Positions 58,503 through 64,000 of a stretch of DNA of 64,000 nucleotides are shown here, piece after piece. The DNA is taken from positions 1 through 64,000 of the forward strand of contig CACYQO010000005.1 of assembly GCA_902776545.1 (NCBI GenBank), read 5' to 3'. The translations under genes were made by a program, and so were the position numbers. The DNA is from an uncultured Prevotellaceae bacterium (GTDB taxonomy: Bacteria > Bacteroidota > Bacteroidia > Bacteroidales > Bacteroidaceae). Under the pieces are notes generated by a model. It saw only the letters and a program-made list of their open reading frames with translations, was not told the origin of the DNA and ran no database searches. Positions within the stretch are counted from its first letter, which is position 1; each line of letters begins with the position of its first letter.

Positions 58503-59405
58503 ATGAAAACAAGATATTTCAAGAGTAGTGTGTTGTTTGCCGCTGTCGTCATGCTGTTCGCAGCCTGCGAAACTGACCGCGACGACAACCCCAAACTCGG
58601 CCCGAACCACACCGCATCTGAATTTGTGGTGAACACATCGGCAGTGGCAGAACAGTATATCCAGCTGTCACCGGAGAATACGGTTAATCTCACCTGGTCG
58701 CAGCCTAACTATGGCGTGAATACTGTAGTAAACTATCAAGTGCAGGTTGGTCTGCGCCAGAACGGCAGTGACAACTGGGGCGAATTCTTAGAGACAGGCT
58801 ACACCAGCACCAGTGCCGACCTCAGCGGCGAGGAGATTGCCAAGGTCATCTGTAAGCTCGACGGCTTCACGACTGAAGACGACTATGTAGATATGGGTTT
58901 CCGCGAGGTGATCATGCGTGTGAAAGCCGACATCCAGACCACCCAGTCAAAGGTGGTTGAAGGAACGGAGATCTTTTCCAACACGGTTTCTTTCAATCAC
59001 ATGGCTGCCTACTGCATGATTCCGAGCAAGGGTACGCTGTGGGTCATCGGCAGCTGCTGCGGCTGGCCTGAGCCTTCACCCGGCAACAAGCAGACACTCG
59101 TTGACGGTGGCTGGTTCATTGAAGAGACAGAAATCGGCAGCAACGTCTTTGAGGGCGAGGTGGATATGCCTGAGGGCGATCTGACCTTCCGCTTCTACTC
59201 TAAGCTGACAGGCTGGGACGGCGGCGACTCTTATGGATTCAAGGTTGAGGACGAGGCTACGGAGATTACACTGACCAATGGTGTATATTCCGGCAAGGGT
59301 ATGACCGGTAAGGGTTCATGGACCATCAACGGCTTCCCTGGCGGCACGATAAAACTCACCGTCGACAAGAACAACAACACCGTCAAGTTTGAGCTTCTCA
59401 ATTAA
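58503..59405 (+). CDS. SusE-like surface starch-binding lipoprotein
   Basis: The 300-residue lipoprotein (lipobox AAC in MKTRYFKSSVLFAAVVMLFA, then ETDRDDNPKL) begins with the SusE/SusF N-terminal Ig-like domain (FVVNTSAVAEQYIQLSPENTVNLTW...YQVQVGL). It ends with a single carbohydrate-binding-like domain (LWVIGSCCGWPEPSPGNKQT ... GTIKLTVDKNNNTVKFELL). Shorter than classical SusE, which has two such modules. A/T-rich 8-base repeats fill the gap 58413-58495. Confidence 0.8.
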   Translation: MKTRYFKSSVLFAAVVMLFAACETDRDDNPKLGPNHTASEFVVNTSAVAEQYIQLSPENTVNLTWSQPNYGVNTVVNYQVQVGLRQNGSDNWGEFLETGYTSTSADLSGEEIAKVICKLDGFTTEDDYVDMGFREVIMRVKADIQTTQSKVVEGTEIFSNTVSFNHMAAYCMIPSKGTLWVIGSCCGWPEPSPGNKQTLVDGGWFIEETEIGSNVFEGEVDMPEGDLTFRFYSKLTGWDGGDSYGFKVEDEATEITLTNGVYSGKGMTGKGSWTINGFPGGTIKLTVDKNNNTVKFELLN

Positions 59406-59436
59406 TTCATCCGCAGTAAAATGATCGTTTAATCAA

Positions 59437-61326
59437 ATGAATAAGAAGATGAAAAAAGTAAGTTTATATATCATGGCTCTGCTCAGCACGGCGCTCGCAT
59501 CCTGTAATCAGGATTTCGAGACGATCTTCGTCCCGCAGACCAATCCGCAAGAGAGCCTGCTCCAGACGGGCGATGTCTCTTGTTCCAACAATACACCTGC
59601 AGCCATCAATCTGGCTGATTATATCAACGAGGATGGAACCTCAAAGGCTATTCCCATTGGTACTGTAAGCGTGAAGGAGGGTGCCATGCCTGCCAAGACG
59701 TTCATGAAGGCCACCGTGGAATTCTCCAAGGATGCCGACTTCGCTAATTCCATCATCCTCGATGCCAACAGCCTCGATGGAGCTACCGACATCTGTGTAG
59801 ATCCCAACGCGCTGCAGGACAAATACTTCAACGAGATCACCCGCAACCCGGCTACGACCGACTTGCATGTCCGCACAACGCTCTATACCGTCACCGACGG
59901 CACATCAGAGGCTTGCGTCGGTAAGCCCGGTGAGAACTTCTATTGCGAGAGCACCGTTAAGTTCACTCCGCTGAACAAGGTACAGATCTCATCTGCTTAC
60001 TATGTCATCGGCGCCGGCGCTGGCTGGACAACCGAGGGTGCCCGTACGCAGCAGTTTAACCACAGCGGTGCTGACGTCTATGAGGATCCTATCTTCACCG
60101 TTATCGTTGAGTCTGGCGGCGACGACTGCTGGTTCGCTATTGGCGACGATGCTGCCCTCGAAGCAATAGACGGCGGCGACTGGACCAAGCTGTTAGGTAC
60201 GAAGGGTGCCAGCGAGGATCTCACTGGAACGATGGACTACCGCTACAACCTGGGCGGCGACCACTCCTTCCACGTGACGGGTGCCAAAAAACTCAAGATC
60301 ACCCTCAACATGATGGAGTATAGCTACACGATTGAGCCGATCAATATCGCTGACGCTTATTATCTGGTTGGCGGTCCTGAGGATTGGGCTGGTTCGGCTG
60401 CTTCAAAGAGCCAGAAGTTCTCTCATAGCAGTGCCAGCGTGGCTGACGATCCTATCTTCACATACGTCCTTGAGGGCACAGGAGGCGACATCTGGTTCGC
60501 CATCGGTGATGACGAGGCTTGTGATGCCATTGCCAACGATGGCGACTGGTCTAAGCTCTTTGGTACGACATCCGGCAATGGCGAGAATGGTCTGACGGGT
60601 TCACTGTCTCGTCGTTCTTCTCTCTCTGATGACGGTTCGTTCAAGGTTGACGGCACAGCCAAGTTCATCCGTATCCAGATCAACATGGCAGAGATGACCT
60701 ATGTCATCACACCGTTGAACTTCGCTGAGTATATCTATGAGGCTGGTGTGAACAACAACTGGGGTGCTGATGCTCAGCCGCTCTACTGCCCCGACGGCAA
60801 TGGAACCTACACTGGTTTCTTCTATGCTCAGGATGCTGACTGGAGTGACGGCAAGGGTGCCTTCAAGTTCACCGGAGCGTTCAACTCTTGGGACGAAGGC
60901 AACTACGGCACAGGCACCATCAACGACGATGGCCTCTCCGGCACGCTCATCGACGATGGCGGTTCCGGCAACGTGCTGGCAGAGCCTGGCTTCTATAAGG
61001 CTGACGTGAACCTCGCCGAGATGACCTACCAGCTCACGCCTATTACGGGCATCGGCCTCATCGGTCCTGCACAGGCTGGTGGCTGGAGCGATGACACTGA
61101 CCTGACCTACAACCCGGAAACACGTGCCTTTGAAGGTACTATCGAGTTGGCTGCCGACGAGTTCAAGTTCCGTGCCAATGACGCCTGGGACATCAACTGG
61201 GGTGGTACGTTAGAAAATCTGACACAGGATGGACCGAACCTCAAGATCGAGAAGGCTGGTAAATACTTCATCCAGTTCTTCCCGCTCTGCGAGACCAAGT
61301 CCTATGCAATAATCACGGCTGAGTAA
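59437..61326 (+). CDS. SusF-like multi-domain starch-binding lipoprotein
   Basis: The 629-residue lipoprotein has lipobox ASC after MKKVSLYIMALLSTAL (ATG 59449; 59437 is 12 bases earlier). After an N-terminal domain (PAAINLADYINEDGTSKAI) come several modules with the same plan: AYYVIGAGAGWTTEGARTQQ (about 188), AYYLVGGPEDWAGSAASKSQ (about 307), YIYEAGVNNNWGADAQPLYC (about 430) and GLIGPAQAGGWSDDTDLTYN (about 534). Each ends with M(E/A)Y/MTY-type strands, the layout of SusE/SusF starch-binding modules. The repeated Trp in the same loop fits starch binding. Confidence 0.82.
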   Translation: MNKKMKKVSLYIMALLSTALASCNQDFETIFVPQTNPQESLLQTGDVSCSNNTPAAINLADYINEDGTSKAIPIGTVSVKEGAMPAKTFMKATVEFSKDADFANSIILDANSLDGATDICVDPNALQDKYFNEITRNPATTDLHVRTTLYTVTDGTSEACVGKPGENFYCESTVKFTPLNKVQISSAYYVIGAGAGWTTEGARTQQFNHSGADVYEDPIFTVIVESGGDDCWFAIGDDAALEAIDGGDWTKLLGTKGASEDLTGTMDYRYNLGGDHSFHVTGAKKLKITLNMMEYSYTIEPINIADAYYLVGGPEDWAGSAASKSQKFSHSSASVADDPIFTYVLEGTGGDIWFAIGDDEACDAIANDGDWSKLFGTTSGNGENGLTGSLSRRSSLSDDGSFKVDGTAKFIRIQINMAEMTYVITPLNFAEYIYEAGVNNNWGADAQPLYCPDGNGTYTGFFYAQDADWSDGKGAFKFTGAFNSWDEGNYGTGTINDDGLSGTLIDDGGSGNVLAEPGFYKADVNLAEMTYQLTPITGIGLIGPAQAGGWSDDTDLTYNPETRAFEGTIELAADEFKFRANDAWDINWGGTLENLTQDGPNLKIEKAGKYFIQFFPLCETKSYAIITAE

Positions 61327-61414
61327 TACTACTCGACCTTTCCCCTGACCATTCCGAGGCGGGCTGCCCGAAAGGGTGGCTCGCCTTTCACAAATCCTCA
61401 AACAACGACACATT

Positions 61415-62743
61415 ATGAAGAAACTATTCTTATCCATCAGCATCGTAGCGGCCATCGTCGCCTGCCGTCCGTCGCAGGAGACGAAAGAGGCCCCCTTCCA
61501 AATGCCTGCCATCGACGACATTGCGATGTACCAGGTCAACCCCCGCGTGTTCGCACCTGACCACTCCCTCAATGCCGTGGCCGGGCGCATCGACTCTATC
61601 CGCGACTTGGGCGTCAACATCATGTGGGTCATGCCCATCTACCCCATCGGCATCGAAAAGGGCAAGAACTCCCCCTACTGCATCAGCGACTATAAAGCCA
61701 TTGCCCCGGAGTTCGGCACCATCGACGACCTCAAGAATCTCGCTCAGGTATGCCATCAGCACGGCATGGGCATCATCCTCGACTGGGTGGCCAACCACAC
61801 CGCCTGGGATCATCCCTGGGTGAAAGAACATCCTGACTGGTACACCTACGACGAGAAGGCCGACACCATCATCTGCCCCCAGCCCTGGAACTGGGAAGAC
61901 GTGGCAGACCTAAACTATGACAACAAGGATATGCGTGCTGCCATGATCGACGCCATGAAGTTCTGGATTGTCGACGTGGGCATCGACGGCTTCCGTTGTG
62001 ATGTGGCCGACGGTGTGCCTGCCGACTTCTGGAAAGATGCCATCGACCAGTTGCGCGCTGCCGCCGGCGACCGTCAGATTCTCATGCTCGCAGAGGGTAA
62101 GCACTCTGACAACTTCACCGTCGGCGGCTTCGACATGAACTACGGCTGGGACTATAAAGACGAACTCGTAAAGGTGTTCAAGGGAGCTTCTGCCGAAGAC
62201 CTCATCAAGGCTGATAAGGCCGAGTACGACAGTCTGCCCGACGGCAAGGTCAAGCTGCGCTTCACCACCAACCATGACCACTCTACGGAGGCTACGCCCT
62301 GTGTCGAGTTCACCAACGACCGTGGAGCTATGGCTGCTTATGTCGCCAGCATCTTCCCCCATGGCGGTGCCCTCATCTACGGTTCCCAGGAGGTAGGCTA
62401 TCCCGAGCCCATCAACTTCTTCAAATATGTGCCCGTCGACTGGACTGCCAAGCCTGAGATCTATCGTGAGTACCAAACGCTCATCAGCCTCTATAATGAC
62501 CATCCCGCCCTGCGTAAGGGTAAGATGACGGCCTATCCCGACAAGGATGTGCTCGTCTTCGAAAAGACCGATGCCGCCGAGCGTTTCCTCGTGGCCGTCA
62601 ATGTGCGTAATGCCGAGAAGACCTTCACGACGCCCAGTCAGTGGGTCAACCGAGACGTGGAAGACCTCGTTACTGGTCAGGCCATTAAGTTCGACGCCAC
62701 CTTTACCCTCTCGCCGTTCCAATACATCATCGTGGAATTTTGA
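61415..62743 (+). CDS. GH13 alpha-amylase family lipoprotein
   Basis: From ATG 61415 (MKKLFLSISIVAAIVAC, lipobox VAC) the protein has 442 residues. GH13 regions: GIILDWVANHTAWDHPW (region I), GIDGFRCDVADGVP with the nucleophile Asp, ILMLAEGKHSD with acid/base Glu and FTTNHDHST with the transition-state Asp. A C-terminal beta domain (LVAVNVRNAEKTF...) follows. Lipidation and position after SusC-D-E-F suggest a SusG-like surface or periplasmic role in cutting starch or maltodextrin. Confidence 0.92.
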   Translation: MKKLFLSISIVAAIVACRPSQETKEAPFQMPAIDDIAMYQVNPRVFAPDHSLNAVAGRIDSIRDLGVNIMWVMPIYPIGIEKGKNSPYCISDYKAIAPEFGTIDDLKNLAQVCHQHGMGIILDWVANHTAWDHPWVKEHPDWYTYDEKADTIICPQPWNWEDVADLNYDNKDMRAAMIDAMKFWIVDVGIDGFRCDVADGVPADFWKDAIDQLRAAAGDRQILMLAEGKHSDNFTVGGFDMNYGWDYKDELVKVFKGASAEDLIKADKAEYDSLPDGKVKLRFTTNHDHSTEATPCVEFTNDRGAMAAYVASIFPHGGALIYGSQEVGYPEPINFFKYVPVDWTAKPEIYREYQTLISLYNDHPALRKGKMTAYPDKDVLVFEKTDAAERFLVAVNVRNAEKTFTTPSQWVNRDVEDLVTGQAIKFDATFTLSPFQYIIVEF

Positions 62744-62814
62744 AAAAGTAAAAAAGTAAAAAAGTAAAAAGGTAAAAAAGGTAAAAAAGTAAAAAGGTAA
62801 AAAAGAAATACGTT

Positions 62815-64000
62815 ATGAAAGGATTCAAGAAACATCGCCTCGCGAGACTTCTCGCATTACTTTTCACTTTTCACTTCTCACTTCTCACGTCTTCTGCCCA
62901 AGGCTGGCCTGAGAACTATGGAGGTGTGATGCTCCAGGGATTCTACTGGGACTCGTATAAAGACACCCGTTGGGCGCTCCTCGAGCAGCAAGCCTATGAT
63001 CTCGCCAGCTCCTTCGACCTCATCTGGATTCCACAGAGCGGCAGCTGCGGCGCACAGTCCATGGGCTACGACGACCTCTGGTGGTTCAACAACTACAACA
63101 GCTCCTTCGGCAACGAAGTCCAGCTGCGTTCGATGATCCAGACCTTTAAGGCCCTCGGCCTCGGCACCATCGCTGATGTCGTTATCAACCACCGCCGAAA
63201 TGTCTCCAATTGGGTAGACTTCCCTAAGGAGACCTATAACGGTGAGGACTACGAGATGCTCTCCACCGACATCTGCTCCAACGACGATGGCGGCGAGACC
63301 AAGAAGTGGGCCACAGCCAACGGCTATAGCGTCAGCGCCAACACCGACACTGGTGAAGGCTGGGACGGTATGCGCGACCTCGACCACAAGAGTGAAAACG
63401 TACAGCGCATTGTCAAGGCCTACCTCAACTTCCTGCTCAATGACCTCGGCTATACCGGCTTCCGCTACGACATGGTGAAGGGCTACTCTGCAAGTTATAC
63501 CAAGATGTACAACGAGGACTCGAAGCCGATGTTCTCCGTCGGCGAGTGCTGGGACAGCAGCAATACCATCCGCAAGTGGATCGACGGCACGGAGAAGACC
63601 AGCGCCGCTTTCGACTTCCAGTTCCGTTACACCGTCCGCAACGCCTTTAACGGCAGCAACTGGCAGAAACTGAGTCAGCAGAATGACGGCAACTGGCCCC
63701 TTGTCAGCACCAACTACGAGAACGGTGCCTACCGCCAGTATGCTGTGACATTCGTTGAGAACCACGATACAGAGAAACGCGCCAATGCGCCTCAGGATCC
63801 ACTGAAGAAGGACACGCTGGCTGCCAATGCCTACATGCTCGCCATGCCTGGCACGCCCTGCATCTTCCTCAAGCACTGGCAGGCCTACAAGGAAGAGATC
63901 AAGGCCATGATTGCCGCCCGTAAGCTCGCCGGCATCACCAACACGTCGGAATATCTGAGATACAGCTCTCCGAACATCACGACCTATTATGCCGTCACGA
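62815..64000 (+). CDS. Secreted GH13 alpha-amylase, cut by the window end
   Basis: An open frame from ATG 62815 to the end of the window (395 codons) encodes MKGFKKHRLARLLALLFTFH..., then PENYGGVMLQGFYWDSYKDT, typical of alpha-amylases close to GH13 subfamily 5-7 types. Catalytic parts: ADVVINHRR, GFRYDMVKGY (nucleophile Asp about 219), SVGECWDSS (Glu about 243), VENHDTEK (Asp about 317). The signal-peptide core LFTFHFSLLTSS is encoded by four heptamers, CTTTTCA twice and CTTCTCA twice (62860-62887). The gap before it (62744-62814) is made of GTAAAAA-type repeats. Confidence 0.92.
   Translation, partial: MKGFKKHRLARLLALLFTFHFSLLTSSAQGWPENYGGVMLQGFYWDSYKDTRWALLEQQAYDLASSFDLIWIPQSGSCGAQSMGYDDLWWFNNYNSSFGNEVQLRSMIQTFKALGLGTIADVVINHRRNVSNWVDFPKETYNGEDYEMLSTDICSNDDGGETKKWATANGYSVSANTDTGEGWDGMRDLDHKSENVQRIVKAYLNFLLNDLGYTGFRYDMVKGYSASYTKMYNEDSKPMFSVGECWDSSNTIRKWIDGTEKTSAAFDFQFRYTVRNAFNGSNWQKLSQQNDGNWPLVSTNYENGAYRQYAVTFVENHDTEKRANAPQDPLKKDTLAANAYMLAMPGTPCIFLKHWQAYKEEIKAMIAARKLAGITNTSEYLRYSSPNITTYYAVT

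Noticed and set aside
61910-62722. 270-codon minus-strand frame
   Set aside because: Antisense of the GH13 lipoprotein gene; no start signal and no motif.
62878-63876. 332-codon minus-strand frame at the window end
   Set aside because: It is antisense to the amylase frame, which has clear GH13 motifs and a signal peptide.

Overview
The window looks like chromosomal DNA from a Prevotella-like member of the Bacteroidota. The evidence is the many promoters of the TAnnTTTG type with a TTG/TTTG about 20 bases upstream, SusC/SusD pairs, a propeller-Y_Y_Y-AraC regulator, a trp operon in the order B-E-G-D-C-F-A, and Prevotella-style C-terminal tails (YDLQGR...GIYI.NGKKVIK) on secreted proteins. No rRNA, tRNA, CRISPR array or transposase gene was recognised.

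Layout. 1-7250 (minus): a duplicated cell-surface signalling module. One copy has a lipoprotein, an ECF sigma factor, an anti-sigma factor and an outer-membrane receptor broken by two small deletions. The other has a lipoprotein and an intact receptor, with only a 17-codon sigma-like scar. 7.3-9.1 kb: a four-unit 22-bp repeat array and two lipoproteins. 9.3-13.0 kb: purL. 13.2-14.3 kb: a pair of half-size ChrA transporters bracketed by inverted 84-bp repeats. 14.5-21.5 kb (minus): trpBEGDCFA, preceded by a leader peptide with three consecutive Trp codons and a terminator hairpin. 21.6-23.4 kb: a GH43 enzyme. 23.4-26.1 kb: the AmmeMemoRadiSam pair (radical SAM enzyme plus a Memo-AMMECR1 fusion with a lipoprotein-like N-terminus). 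26.2-29.3 kb: a TPR/TM/AraC regulator with 22-bp arrays on both sides and two small exported or membrane genes. 29.3-34.2 kb: a patchwork with two repeat-bounded cassettes, duplicated structured leaders, an intact and a decayed PIN toxin-antitoxin pair, and gene fragments. 34.3-36.4 kb: a C10 cysteine protease. 36.6-47.1 kb (minus): an arabinan/arabinoxylan-type polysaccharide utilisation locus (SusC, SusD, surface glycan-binding lipoprotein, two GH43). 47.1-53.7 kb: its probable control region, a kinase-less hybrid-like regulator, an MFS sugar transporter, a broken GxxExxY gene inside terminal inverted repeats, and a LacI regulator. 53.85-64 kb (plus): a starch/maltodextrin locus (SusC, SusD, SusE-like, SusF-like, two GH13 amylases; the last runs off the window).

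Two patterns cut across the whole window. (1) Short tandem repeats of 7-9 bases, very often exactly four units (28 or 32 bp), fill operon gaps and lie inside genes. In one orientation they encode charged linkers (VKSEKW-, RSQESGV-type). In the other they encode hydrophobic runs that form the cores of signal peptides (LFTFHFSLFTSS, FLLPLSSFL). Several occur as inverted pairs. (2) Arrays of sequence-diverged repeats with an exact 22-bp period lie upstream of AraC-linked and other genes, which suggests operators read by proteins spanning two helical turns. These two patterns, the trp attenuator and the lipoprotein-like Memo-AMMECR1 fusion are the most interesting content.
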